The notes beneath the pieces are model-generated. The model had not been told where the DNA came from. It was given only the letters and a program-made list of their open reading frames with translations, and made no database searches. From Alphaproteobacteria bacterium (GTDB taxonomy: Bacteria > Pseudomonadota > Alphaproteobacteria > Rhizobiales > Aestuariivirgaceae), in assembly GCA_024642465.1 (NCBI GenBank), contig JAHEBA010000021.1, forward strand, positions 1 to 43,017: DNA of 43,017 bases, written 5' to 3'. Below are positions 23,358 through 33,111 of the stretch, in pieces (positions within the stretch are counted from its first letter, which is position 1; each line of letters opens with the position of its first letter). The position numbers and the translations under genes were made by a program.

Positions 23358-23391
23358 GAGTGATGTAGCGCCGGGCCCGCCCGGGATCGCC

Positions 23392-26300
23392 CTAGTGCTT
23401 CACCCGGCCGGCGGCTTCGGCCAGCATCAGGTAGACCTTGCCGGTTTCCGATGCTAGGCACTGGTCGACCAGTTCCTCGCCAGCTTCGCTGCCAGCGACC
23501 GTGTCGAGCAGGCGCTCGAACAGGCGGATGAAGCCGTCGACGCGCTGACGCACCAGCTTCTCGTCCCGGTAGGAAGTGCGGACCTGGTCCATCAGCTTGC
23601 GGCCACGGCCCTGGAACAGGCGGTGGGTGTACACCTGCGCCTGACCTTCGCGATAAGGCTTTTCCAGTTCCTTCGGCAGACCACCCTGCAGCGCCTCGTA
23701 CACGTCGCGCGAGGCAGCGTTCAGCTTGGCGACGAGGGCCTCGGTTTCGCGGCTGGCCGACTTGCGCACGGAAGTGGCGCGGCTGGCGGCGATGCCGGCT
23801 TCGTCGTCACCGGACAGCAGGCTGCCGAGGAAGCGGCTCATCGTCCTTGCCGGGCTGCCGGAACGGGCAGAGCGGGTGTCGTCTTCGGCGGGTTCGCTGC
23901 GCTCTTCTTTCCGGGCACCTGACGTCCGCGTTGCAGCGATGGACGCAGGTGCCTCAGTTTTTCCCGGCGAACGCCCCCGGCCCTCCGGCGGTATGTAGAT
24001 GCCGGGACCCGACATCGACAGGGCAGTGGACTGGCGCTTGACCACGTCGGCAAGTGCATTGAGCGCGGTGATCTGGTCGGACACCACCTTGCGCATGGCG
24101 TCTGCTGAACTGCGGGTTTCGGCCGGCAGTTCGAGAACGGCGCGGCGCAGCTCGGTGCGGGCGAACTCGATCTCGCGGACCACGTTGGCGGCTGCCTCGC
24201 GCATCTCGTCAGCGGTGGAGGAGAACTCCTCCGTCGAGCCCGACATGGTGGAGTTGAGCTGGCGCACCACTTCCTCGTGCTGGGCCATGATATTGCGCGC
24301 AGCCCGGCTGACCTGCTCGTCGGAGATCGCCTCGATCTTCTTGATCTCTTCCTGCAGCTGGTCGGACGCGGCGGAGAACTGCGACGCCATCAGGCGGCCC
24401 AGTTCGTCGGTGCGGCTGTTGGCATCCGACAGCGAGTGCTCCACGCGCTCCAGGTAGCGGGCCATGATGCCATCGACTTCCTCGGACTTCTTGCCGAGCT
24501 TGGTCAGCAGGTCGGCCATCTGGGTGTCGCGGGTGTCCATCAGGCGGTCGATGCGCTCGTTGAACACCTGGACGGCGCGCTCCACCTTGGCGGCGGTGCC
24601 GTCGAGGCGCTCGGTGATCTTGCCCGAGGTGGCGTCGAGACGGCCCACCAGCGAGGTGGAGACGGTGTCGATGCGCTGGTCCAGCTCGCCGGCGGTTTCC
24701 TTGAGCGCGTCGGTGAGCAGCGAGTAGGCCTGGTCGAGGTGGGTCGAGAACTTCGCGCCCGTCTCCTCCAGGCGACGGGAGGCTTCGCCGGCGCGGGTCT
24801 CCAGTTCGCCTGCAGAAGCGGTGAGCCGGCCGATGATGTCGGAAGCGTGGCCCTCGAAGCGGCCGGAAATGGCCTGGGTGCTTTCCTCCAGGCTGTCGGC
24901 AAACGAGGTGGACGCGCGGCCCAGTTCGCCTATCAGTTCGCGCGAGGCGCCATCGAGGCCCTCGGCAAAGGCGGTGCGGGCGGTGCCCAGTTCGTTGAAG
25001 ACGCGCTCGGCGCGCTCGTCTAGCATCTTCGAGAACGCTTCGCCGGCATTGTCCATGCGGTTGATGACGTCGGAGGTCATCTCTTCGAGCAGGCTGTTGG
25101 CGAGGTCGAAACGCTTGCCCATGTCGCGCGAGTTGGCCTCGAGGCGCATGAACATGGCCTCGCCGGACTTCTCCATGGTTTCGGCAACGTCCTGCGTGGT
25201 CTTCTCGAACCGCGAGGCCATGTCGGAGTTGGCCTTTTCGACGTGGGCGTACCACTGGGCAGTGGTGGAATCGAGCTGGCCGGACATGCCCTCGATCTGG
25301 CTGAGCACGGTGCCAGAGCGGTCCTCCAGCTGGTTCATCAGCGTGGCCATGGTGTCGGCAACGCTGTCCAGACGGGTGGTGAGGCTCGACGAGGTGGTGT
25401 CGAGGCGGTCGGTCAGCAGCAGCGACACCTCGTCCAGGCGGCTGGTCATGGCGCCGGACGTTGAGTCGAGGCGGTTGGTCAGCAGCACGGACACCTCATC
25501 CAGGCGGCCGGTCATGGCGCCGGACGTGGAGTCGAGGCGGTCGGCCAGCGTGTTGGCGGTCGTGTCGAGCTTGCTGCTCATCTCCACCGAGGCTTCGTCC
25601 AGCACGGTGGCGATGCGCATGGTGGCATCCTCCAGCCGGCCGGTCAGTTCGGTGGCGTTGGTATTGAGCTGTTCGGTGACGGCCCGGGTCGTGGTTTCGA
25701 GCTTGCCGGCGAGCCTGGCCGACGAGCTGTCGAGCAGCCCGGCGAGCGAATTGCCGGTGGACTCCAGCCTGCTGGTGAACTCGGCGGACGAGGTGTCAAG
25801 CCGTTCGGCCAGCTCGGAGGCGGCGTTGTCCAGCTTGCCGGTCATGCCGACGGATGCCTTGTCGAGCAGTTCGGCCATGCGCGAGGTGGCGCCTTCGAGG
25901 CGGACAACCATGGCGTCGGAGGTCTGCTCGATCTGGCCGGACAGCCGCGCGGTGGACTCGTCCAGGTGGCCGGACATAAGCGAAGTAGCGGTCTCGACGC
26001 GGTTGAACAGGGTGCCTGCCGAGGTTTCCAGCTTGCCGGTGATCTCGTCGGTGATGCCCTCGAAGCGCTTGAACAGGTCGTCCGACGCCTTTTCCAGGTT
26101 GCCGGTCATCTTGCCGGACACGTCTTCCATGTAGGCATAGACCTCGTCGCGGGCGGTGGCGACGTTCTGCACGAATTCGCCGGAGATCGACAGCAGCTTC
26201 TCGGTCAGCGAGTTGCCCGACAGGTCGAGCTGCTCGCCGACGGCGGCAGAGGCGACGGTGAGGCGGTCGGTGACCTTCTCGACAGAGCTGTTGAGCAGCC

Positions 26301-28347
26301 TCGCCATCTCGCCGGTGGAGCCTTCCAGCCGGTTGGCGACACCGGTGCCGGCCTCTTCAATGGCTTTCGAAACCTTTTGGCCGCTCTCGTTGATGTAGTC
26401 GAGCAGGGCTTCGGAGGAAATCTCGGTGTTGCGGGCGATCTCCTCGCCGGAGGTGCGCAGGCGTTCCACCACCTTGGTGCTGGTGGTCTCGAGGCTGGAG
26501 GCCACGGTCGAGCCGGTGGTCTGCAGTTTGTCGACGACGGAGTTGCCGGCTGCTTGCACCCGATCGGTGACTTCGATACCGACCTCGTTGAGGTTGCGCA
26601 GTACCACTTCGGAGGTGACCTGGACAGACTGGGCCACGTCTTCGCCGACGGTTTTGAGCTGGCCAACGATGGCATCGGAGGTGGACTGCATGGTGGTAAC
26701 AACATTGCCCGAGGTCGAACGCACGGCCTCGGTAACGGATTCGCCCGCGGCAGTGATCAGACCGACGTTCTCGTCTGCGATCGCCTTGAGCTGGCTTGCT
26801 ACGCCGGCGGAGGAGGCTTCTACGGACTTAACGATCTCGGCGCTGGATGTACGCACCGTGTCAGTAACGAGCTGTCCGGCGCTCGAGATCAGGCTGACAT
26901 TTTCGTCGGTAACTGCCTTGAGCTGGCTGGCCACGCCGGTGGCGGAGGCCTCGACCGACTTGACGATCTCGGCACTCGACGAGCGCACCGTGTCGGTGAC
27001 GAGCTGGCCGGCACTGCTGATCAGGCCGGCATTCTCGTCGGCCATTGCACGAAGCTGCTCGGCGACGCTTGCCGAGGATGCCTCGACGGTCTGCACGACA
27101 TCGCCGGATGCCGAGCGGATGTTGCCGGTAACGCTGTCGCCGATGGTGCGTAGCAGTTCCACGCTTTCCTCGCTGGCGCTGCGCAGCTGGCCAGACATGG
27201 AGACGGTGATTTCTTCGAGGCCGCTGGAGACTTCGCCACGCACGCCGCGCAGTTCCTCGAGGCTTTCGCGGATGGCACCGGACACGCTGCCTTCCAGCAT
27301 GCGCAGGTTGTCGCCGAACTGCATGCCTTCGGAATTCAGCCGCTGGGCAGCGTTCTGCATCATCGAGACCTGACTGGAGACGTTGTCGGAGAACAGGCGC
27401 ATCTCCGATACCAGGGTGCCGGACATTTGCTCCATGCGGGCGGTCTGGCCGGAAATCTCGGTGCCGACAAAGCTGGCCCGGCTGGAAATCTCGTCCACGG
27501 TGTGGGTCAGTTCCGCGGTGGTATTCTTGAGGTTGTGCTCAAGGGCAGCCAGCGTGGACGAGGCGTCGGCGATCAGGCCGGAGAGGCCATGGGTGTTTTC
27601 CTCGAGGCGGCCGAGCAGGGGCTGGGCCTCGTTGCCGATCACCAGACCGGTTTCGTGCAGCGCATTGCGCTGGCGCTCGAGGCCTTCGAGCATCAGGCGG
27701 ATGCGCTCTTCGTTGGCACCGAAGGCCCGCTCGATATTGGCCATTTCCTTGTGAATGACACCTTCAAGTTCAGAGGCGCGCTGCACGGCGTGTTCGACGC
27801 CGCCGACAAGCTGGTCGACCTCGCGGCGCACGAGCTGCGAAACCGACGACAGGCTTTCGGTGGCGATGTCCTGCGGACGCACGAGACGCATGGCAGTTTG
27901 CATTAGCGCCTGTGATACGTTGTTCATCTGGTTGGCGCGGTAGATCAGGTAACCCACGGCGAAGAAGGCCGCGACCGGCACAAATGCCAGCAGCAGCGTG
28001 CGCATGGTGACAGGCAGGTTGTCCAGGCCGAGCGGATTGCCCAGCTGGGCGAGGGCAGGGACGTACAGGATGATCCAGACCATCAGCCAGATCATCGACG
28101 CGGCAACGGCGGTCCAGATCGGGGTGGTCGAGGTGCGGCGGCGGATCGCGCTGATCGAGTTGGCGACGACAGCGTCGTTCTCGTTGGCGGGCATGCCGCG
28201 CAACATTGCCTCGCGGCGGCGCTGCTCGCGCACTTCCTGGCGGCGGCGTTCCAGCGCCTCCTGCTGTATGTTCTGCTCATCGGTTTGTTCAGCAGGCCGG
28301 CGGTTGCGGCGTGATGCGCGGCGCGGCTGGTTGACTTCACTCGACAT
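23392..28347 (-). CDS. Giant membrane-anchored repeat protein, Growth Pole Ring (GPR/RgsE)-like
   Basis: A 1651-residue protein. Residues 1-70 are basic, Arg/Gln-rich and cytoplasmic. Two membrane helices follow at about 76-99 and 116-137. A long helical domain of apolipoprotein-like 11-residue repeats then fills most of the protein, and a conserved C-terminal domain (about the last 150 residues, from SRFLGSLLSG to AAGRVKH) ends it. This matches the Agrobacterium GPR protein and Sinorhizobium RgsE, which form a ring at the growing pole and organise unipolar growth. It is shorter than the Agrobacterium protein (about 2100 residues). The start at 28347 follows a GGGGAAG ribosome-binding site; the open frame further upstream is not needed. 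No other pole gene is adjacent. Confidence 0.85.
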   Translation of the reverse strand: MSSEVNQPRRASRRNRRPAEQTDEQNIQQEALERRRQEVREQRRREAMLRGMPANENDAVVANSISAIRRRTSTTPIWTAVAASMIWLMVWIILYVPALAQLGNPLGLDNLPVTMRTLLLAFVPVAAFFAVGYLIYRANQMNNVSQALMQTAMRLVRPQDIATESLSSVSQLVRREVDQLVGGVEHAVQRASELEGVIHKEMANIERAFGANEERIRLMLEGLERQRNALHETGLVIGNEAQPLLGRLEENTHGLSGLIADASSTLAALEHNLKNTTAELTHTVDEISSRASFVGTEISGQTARMEQMSGTLVSEMRLFSDNVSSQVSMMQNAAQRLNSEGMQFGDNLRMLEGSVSGAIRESLEELRGVRGEVSSGLEEITVSMSGQLRSASEESVELLRTIGDSVTGNIRSASGDVVQTVEASSASVAEQLRAMADENAGLISSAGQLVTDTVRSSSAEIVKSVEASATGVASQLKAVTDENVSLISSAGQLVTDTVRTSSAEIVKSVEASSAGVASQLKAIADENVGLITAAGESVTEAVRSTSGNVVTTMQSTSDAIVGQLKTVGEDVAQSVQVTSEVVLRNLNEVGIEVTDRVQAAGNSVVDKLQTTGSTVASSLETTSTKVVERLRTSGEEIARNTEISSEALLDYINESGQKVSKAIEEAGTGVANRLEGSTGEMARLLNSSVEKVTDRLTVASAAVGEQLDLSGNSLTEKLLSISGEFVQNVATARDEVYAYMEDVSGKMTGNLEKASDDLFKRFEGITDEITGKLETSAGTLFNRVETATSLMSGHLDESTARLSGQIEQTSDAMVVRLEGATSRMAELLDKASVGMTGKLDNAASELAERLDTSSAEFTSRLESTGNSLAGLLDSSSARLAGKLETTTRAVTEQLNTNATELTGRLEDATMRIATVLDEASVEMSSKLDTTANTLADRLDSTSGAMTGRLDEVSVLLTNRLDSTSGAMTSRLDEVSLLLTDRLDTTSSSLTTRLDSVADTMATLMNQLEDRSGTVLSQIEGMSGQLDSTTAQWYAHVEKANSDMASRFEKTTQDVAETMEKSGEAMFMRLEANSRDMGKRFDLANSLLEEMTSDVINRMDNAGEAFSKMLDERAERVFNELGTARTAFAEGLDGASRELIGELGRASTSFADSLEESTQAISGRFEGHASDIIGRLTASAGELETRAGEASRRLEETGAKFSTHLDQAYSLLTDALKETAGELDQRIDTVSTSLVGRLDATSGKITERLDGTAAKVERAVQVFNERIDRLMDTRDTQMADLLTKLGKKSEEVDGIMARYLERVEHSLSDANSRTDELGRLMASQFSAASDQLQEEIKKIEAISDEQVSRAARNIMAQHEEVVRQLNSTMSGSTEEFSSTADEMREAAANVVREIEFARTELRRAVLELPAETRSSADAMRKVVSDQITALNALADVVKRQSTALSMSGPGIYIPPEGRGRSPGKTEAPASIAATRTSGARKEERSEPAEDDTRSARSGSPARTMSRFLGSLLSGDDEAGIAASRATSVRKSASRETEALVAKLNAASRDVYEALQGGLPKELEKPYREGQAQVYTHRLFQGRGRKLMDQVRTSYRDEKLVRQRVDGFIRLFERLLDTVAGSEAGEELVDQCLASETGKVYLMLAEAAGRVKH
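25399..25596 (-). repeat. Three 66-bp tandem units inside the gpr-like gene
   Basis: The units begin at 25399, 25465 and 25531, each with GTCGAGGCGGT on the plus strand. Each encodes 22 residues, two 11-residue helical turns of the LDSTSGAMTGRLDEVSVLL type. The high DNA identity points to recent duplication. Confidence 0.85.
26784..27047 (-). repeat. Two 132-bp tandem units inside the gpr-like gene
   Basis: The units start at 26784 and 26916 (CCTTGAGCTGGC), and a more diverged third follows from 27048. Each encodes 44 residues (four 11-mers) with SAGQLVTDTVR and SAEIVKSVEAS as repeated motifs. Confidence 0.85.
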
Positions 28348-28478
28348 AACTTTGCTTCCCCGCAACTTAATCACTGACTCGGTCAGGCCGCCCAAACCGG
28401 AGAACCTCCGGCCGCCTCCGGGCAACGCTGGCCGTCTGACTACCCCACACGGACCGAAAACGTGACACCAAAACACCT

Positions 28479-28515
28479 CCGCCGTTACACATTGATTATG
28501 TGTTTTCAGCGGCGG
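28479..28515. other. Stem-loop in the 387-bp gpr/Hpt intergenic region
   Basis: Outer arms CCGCCG (28479-28484) and CGGCGG (28510-28515) enclose ACACAT (28487-28492) and ATGTGT (28498-28503). It lies about 130 bases upstream of the gpr-like start, between divergent genes, and could be an operator or an untranslated-region structure. I see no other feature in 28348-28734. Confidence 0.5.
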
Positions 28516-28734
28516 ATTGCCGGAGTCCCACCCGTGCGTCCAACCTCAAACTCTAAAGCAAAAGCCATGGCGACACGACGCAAAATCATCAAATGACAGG
28601 TGATTTCTGCACAATTGGTTAACGTGGTGCACAGAAATGAATCGAATTTGAGTGAAATTCGCAACCTGTCGTAGGCAGGCCTCGGTTAATGTTGCACGCG
28701 AGGATGGAGCAGGGCCGGCCAAGGGAGACTTCCG

Positions 28735-29103
28735 GTGCACAAGCACAATGAAATGCCGCATGAAACCGTCATGCGCAGCGGCAAGACGGTCGACTTCGCG
28801 CATCTGGACCAGTACACGCTGGGCGACGAGGGTTTGCAGGGCGAATTGCTGCGATTGTTCAGCATCCAGCTCGAGGCCCAGACGGGCAAGCTGCAGCATT
28901 GCACCGATGCCGGCACCTGGAAGCAGGCGGCCCACACGCTCAAGGGGGCAGCGCGCGCCGTTGGCGCATGGCAGGTTGCCGATGTCGCCGAGCGGCTGGA
29001 AAGCCGGGGATTTGATGGCGGACCGGGTGATGTAAGCGACCTTGCGGAATTGCGCCAGGCCGCCGATGCGTTTCAGGCAGAATTTGCACTGCTGGCGGAT
29101 TAG
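28735..29103 (+). CDS. Hpt-domain phosphotransfer protein
   Basis: A 122-residue single-domain histidine phosphotransferase. The phospho-accepting His67 lies in AAHTLKGAARAVGA, the canonical Hpt motif, within a predicted helix bundle. Such proteins shuttle phosphate between hybrid kinases and response regulators. No kinase or receiver is encoded nearby, so its partners lie elsewhere; ChpT is a different, larger family. The start is taken as the GTG at 28735, with AGGGAG at proper distance; the ATG at 28753 is an alternative. It is divergent from the gpr-like gene, though a regulatory link is only speculation. Confidence 0.85.
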   Translation: MHKHNEMPHETVMRSGKTVDFAHLDQYTLGDEGLQGELLRLFSIQLEAQTGKLQHCTDAGTWKQAAHTLKGAARAVGAWQVADVAERLESRGFDGGPGDVSDLAELRQAADAFQAEFALLAD

Positions 29104-29205
29104 GCCGCGATCGGCCCTGTCACGAGTTGTCCCGCCTGACAATGGCGCCTAACCTTGACCCCCGGACGGAAAGCTTTCCGGCTGAAGAGCAGGGGTGTGC
29201 CAGCC

Positions 29206-29583
29206 ATGATGCAGAAAGATCTATTCTTCAAAATTGATCGCTCGAGCGGCGGCATCGAACGCACGCTTGCGCCTGGCATCACCACGACGGTCTATCCGGG
29301 CGAGCAGGCGATGATTTCGGTCGTCCGGTTCGAGCCGGGCGCGCGCGGGACGTTGCATCATCATCCGGAAGAGCAGTGGGGCTATTGTGTCTCCGGCTCA
29401 GGCACGCGCTACCAGGCTGACGAGGCGATCGGGGTTTCGGCGGGCGATTTCTGGCGCACTCCCGGCAACGTGCCACACACCATGCAGGCCGGCAGCGAGG
29501 GGCTTGTGGTGATCGACGTGTTCGCCCCGCCACGCGAGGAATACACCAAGCCCGGTTCGGGGTTCGGCACAGCCAACGGATGA
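29206..29583 (+). CDS. Cupin-domain protein
   Basis: A 125-residue single-cupin protein. Cupin motif 1 is GARGTLHHHPEEQWGYCVSG, giving the metal-binding His-His-His-Glu-type set. Motif 2 is GDFWRTPGNVPHTMQAG with the second histidine. The C-terminal tail (PREEYTKPGSGFG) is typical of small cupins that bind a metal and act as dioxygenases, isomerases or sensors; the substrate cannot be read from sequence. The start at 29206 (MMQKDLFF) is preferred over an upstream GTG-type extension. The 3' flank carries inverted repeats at 29588-29664. Confidence 0.83.
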   Translation: MMQKDLFFKIDRSSGGIERTLAPGITTTVYPGEQAMISVVRFEPGARGTLHHHPEEQWGYCVSGSGTRYQADEAIGVSAGDFWRTPGNVPHTMQAGSEGLVVIDVFAPPREEYTKPGSGFGTANG

Positions 29584-29587
29584 GGCG

Positions 29588-29664
29588 TCAACGCCAGCGT
29601 TGATGCTGGTGCCGCGGTTTGGCCGCAAAGCATAAGCGCGCGCTTATGGCGGGGTGCATAAGCG
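29588..29664. promoter_or_regulatory. Cluster of inverted repeats upstream of the PepSY operon
   Basis: TCAACGC-ca-GCGTTGA (29588-29603) directly follows the cupin stop. A perfect 18-bp palindrome, CATAAGCGCGCGCTTATG (29631-29648), is followed by a third CATAAGCG half-site at 29657-29664. Three half-sites about 100 bases before the PepSY start look like a regulator-binding array, possibly for the LuxR-type protein at the operon's end. Confidence 0.5.
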
Positions 29665-29765
29665 CCGGGTCAATACCGGCGCAGGCAAACAGTCTCCATG
29701 TTCGCTGCATGTGACGGACCAGTGTGGCCCTGTCACCAGCCGCATTCATCAATAGGAGATTCCCA

Positions 29766-30020
29766 ATGCGCAAATTTGCAATCGCCGCCGCCTTCCTCGC
29801 CTTCGTGACGCCGGCTCTTGCCAGCGACCTGGCCGTCGACATGGAAGTCGGCAAGACCATGGACGACGTGAAGGCCAAGATGAGCGAGCTGGGCTACGAG
29901 GTCCGCAAGGCCGACATGGAAGACGGCAACATCGAGGTCTACGTGGTCAAGGACAGCAAGATGGCCGAAGTCTACGTCAGCCAGGCGACCGGCAAGATCA
30001 CCAAGATCAAGGGCGAGTAA
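29766..30020 (+). CDS. Periplasmic PepSY-domain protein
   Basis: An 84-residue exported protein: signal peptide MRKFAIAAAFLAFVTPALA, then one PepSY-type domain of about 65 residues with the pattern DDVKAKMSELGYEVRK, IEVYVVKDSKMAEVYVS and TGKITKIKGE. Single PepSY proteins are periplasmic and often occur with membrane cytochromes or sensors. AGGAG precedes the ATG. It is followed after 7 bases by a cytochrome b561-type gene and then a membrane-anchored regulator, a three-gene operon. Its role as ligand-binding or inhibitor partner of the cytochrome is inference. Confidence 0.88.
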   Translation: MRKFAIAAAFLAFVTPALASDLAVDMEVGKTMDDVKAKMSELGYEVRKADMEDGNIEVYVVKDSKMAEVYVSQATGKITKIKGE

Positions 30021-30027
30021 CCCGGCG

Positions 30028-30603
30028 ATGGCCATCTCTCATGCAAACGAAGGCGGGCGCTCAGGCGCCCGCACCATCGTGGTCTGGGATCCGCTGGTGC
30101 GCTCGATCCACTGGGGCGTTGCCGCATGTATCCTGCTCAATGCCACGATCATCGACCAGGAGAGCAAGCTGCATACCTGGATCGGATATACAGCAATCAG
30201 CCTGGTTGGCGTGCGGCTTCTCTGGGGCGTGGTTGCCCGTGGGTACGGCAATCTGTCCGAGTTTCCGTTAAACCCGATTGCCGCCCTACAACACCTGAAG
30301 GCCATGGCGCGCGGCGAGAGGCGCTTGCATTTGTCGCATAACCCGCTGGGTGCCTTGATGGTGTACAACCTGTGGGCATGTATAGCGGCGCTCGCGGTAA
30401 CCGGTTACATGATGGGCACGGTCAGCTTCTTCGGCGTCGAATGGGTCGAGGAGGTTCATGAGGCAGTGTTCTACTGGCTGATGGTTTCGGTCGGCCTGCA
30501 TGTTGCCGGCGTGGTGATCGACACGATCAGAACCGGGGTGCCGTTGATCCCCGCCATGCTGCATGGCCGCAAGAAGGTGCCTGAAGGCTGGACGACCGAA
30601 TGA
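30028..30603 (+). CDS. Cytochrome b561-type membrane protein
   Basis: A 191-residue, four-helix cytochrome b of the Ni,Fe-hydrogenase/b561 class. Likely heme-ligand histidines are His28 (RSIHWG), His49 (KLHTWIGY), His144 (EEVHEAV) and His158 (GLHVAG), matching a two-heme arrangement across the membrane. It would carry electrons between a cytoplasmic or quinone donor and a periplasmic acceptor. It follows the PepSY gene after 7 bases and overlaps the next start codon as ATGA, so the three are translationally linked. No hydrogenase genes are nearby. Confidence 0.88.
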   Translation: MAISHANEGGRSGARTIVVWDPLVRSIHWGVAACILLNATIIDQESKLHTWIGYTAISLVGVRLLWGVVARGYGNLSEFPLNPIAALQHLKAMARGERRLHLSHNPLGALMVYNLWACIAALAVTGYMMGTVSFFGVEWVEEVHEAVFYWLMVSVGLHVAGVVIDTIRTGVPLIPAMLHGRKKVPEGWTTE

Positions 30604-31133
30604 GGGTTTTGCCGAAGCCGAACAACAAAGCAATGCGGCGCAAAGCTGTCCTGCTGGTGGCGATCATCCTGCTGCAGGCGCTGTGTGCCGTGTTCTTTTT
30701 CGGCGACGTGCTGTCTGACCTGCATGATGGCGATCATCTTGAGGACATCCACATGGTGCTTGAAGCGCTGGCAGCCTTCGTGCTGGTGGTTGGCGTGACC
30801 TACCTGATGCTCGAACTGCGCGACATGCTGTGGCGGGTCGATGCCATGGAAACGGGGCTGCAGGCGGCGCGCGGCGAAATGGCGGCGGTGATGGACCGGT
30901 TCTTCACTGAGTGGCGGCTGACCGCGAGCGAGCGGGAAGTGGCCATGTTGATGCTCAAGGGCTGCGACAATGATGAGATCGGCCGGCTGCGCGGCACCGC
31001 GGCAAGTACGGTTCGAGCGCAGACGGCCAGCATCTATGGCAAGGCCGGCGTATCGGGGCGCGGCGAACTGTTCAGCCTGTTCATGGACGAACTGCTGGCC
31101 GGCGAACCGCTTATCGTCAAGGCCGGCGCCTGA
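30600..31133 (+). CDS. Membrane-anchored LuxR-type transcriptional regulator
   Basis: A 177-residue protein with two membrane helices (about 17-35 and 53-72) joined by a short His/Asp-rich loop (SDLHDGDHLEDIH). A linker helix follows, and then a LuxR-like helix-turn-helix at about 107-162 (LTASEREVAMLMLKGCDNDE, STVRAQTASIYGKAGVSGR). The start overlaps the cytochrome stop (ATGA). The topology puts the loop in the periplasm and the DNA-binding domain in the cytoplasm, so it could pass a redox, metal or PepSY-derived signal straight to DNA. The loop's histidines (42, 46, 51) are possible metal ligands. The target is unknown; the CATAAGCG array upstream of the operon is a candidate. Confidence 0.83.
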   Translation: MRVLPKPNNKAMRRKAVLLVAIILLQALCAVFFFGDVLSDLHDGDHLEDIHMVLEALAAFVLVVGVTYLMLELRDMLWRVDAMETGLQAARGEMAAVMDRFFTEWRLTASEREVAMLMLKGCDNDEIGRLRGTAASTVRAQTASIYGKAGVSGRGELFSLFMDELLAGEPLIVKAGA

Positions 31134-31282
31134 TACCGCATCATTGCAGCATGGTGCCTGAAGTTGCGGCGCGGAGCGTTTCGAATTGTCGCACGAACCC
31201 GTGAGCAACAGCCTGCGGCACTGGTTTCTGTTGCATTTTTGCCCGGTTCGGCCTAGCTACAAGGCTGATCATTATTGAGTGT

Positions 31283-31300
31283 ATGCAAACAAGTTTGCAT
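31283..31300. promoter_or_regulatory. Perfect 18-bp inverted repeat before the ferredoxin gene
   Basis: ATGCAAAC (31283-31290) and GTTTGCAT (31293-31300) are perfect 8-bp arms 26 bases upstream of the ferredoxin start. It may be an operator overlapping the promoter or a hairpin in the leader. No known regulator motif is claimed. Confidence 0.5.
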
Positions 31301-31325
31301 CACGTTCAGGAAACCGGAAAGCGAC

Positions 31326-32730
<1,405 letters not shown>

Positions 32731-32772
32731 TTCAGGCCTCCCCGCGGCAGGTTTGCCGTTTGCGATATTGGT

Positions 32773-32803
32773 CCGGCCGCGCGGGTGGCCGGGCTTTTTG
32801 TTT
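32773..32803 (+). terminator. Rho-independent terminator of the ferredoxin/FNR operon
   Basis: CCGGCC (32773-32778) pairs with GGCCGG (32787-32792), followed by GCTTTTTGTTT. A smaller CGGCA-ggttt-TGCCG hairpin precedes it. It lies about 45 nt past the reductase stop. Confidence 0.8.
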
Positions 32804-32909
32804 GTGATGATTGATCCAGATCAGTTGCCCGGCGTCAGGTCACATATAAAGTTGTGAATGTGAATATCGTGCGCCATTGATGGCGCGCTCCAGCGCTGAA
32901 GGACACATC

Positions 32910-33110
32910 ATGACCAAAAACATCGGAACCGTTGACCGCGCCATTCGGGCCATCGTCGGCATCGCACTTATCTACTGGGCGCTGACCGGCACCGGCGAAT
33001 ATGCCTGGCTTGGCTGGGTCGGCGTCGTGCCGCTGCTGACGGCAGCGATCGGCTGGTGCCCGCCGTACAGCCTGCTCGGCATCAACACGTGTGGTGTGAA
33101 GAAAGCCTGA
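32910..33110 (+). CDS. DUF2892 inner-membrane protein
   Basis: A 66-residue protein with the DUF2892 (YgaP membrane domain) signature: NIGTVDRAIRAIVGIALI, a second helix (LGWVGVVPLLTAAIGW), then CPPYSLLGINTCG with two conserved cysteines. Its function is unknown; relatives are often fused or linked to rhodanese domains and sulfur or sulfide metabolism. An AAGGA site precedes the ATG at 32910. A perfect GCGCCAT-tg-ATGGCGC hairpin (32871-32886) lies just upstream, a possible leader or operator structure. Confidence 0.87.
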   Translation: MTKNIGTVDRAIRAIVGIALIYWALTGTGEYAWLGWVGVVPLLTAAIGWCPPYSLLGINTCGVKKA

Positions 33111-33111
33111 T

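Larger units (their letters stand above)
22633..23391. other. 759-bp non-coding region rich in hairpins and repeats
   Basis: No open frame here looks like a gene; composition and frame structure are unlike the neighbouring genes. The stretch holds two perfect hairpins (22731-22790), a copy of repeat R3 (22967-23022), two copies of a short palindromic GGGGTGACGGCA element (about 23140-23170 and 23250-23285), and an inverted copy of R2 (23320-23357). It separates two minus-strand genes, so the promoter of dgcNA must lie in its left part. Confidence 0.7.

Noticed and set aside
24821..27153. Plus-strand open frames of about 400 codons inside the gpr-like gene
   Set aside because: They are antisense to a repetitive coding region; the repeats keep stop codons out of other frames. 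Composition is Ser/Arg or Gly/Asp biased with no motif.
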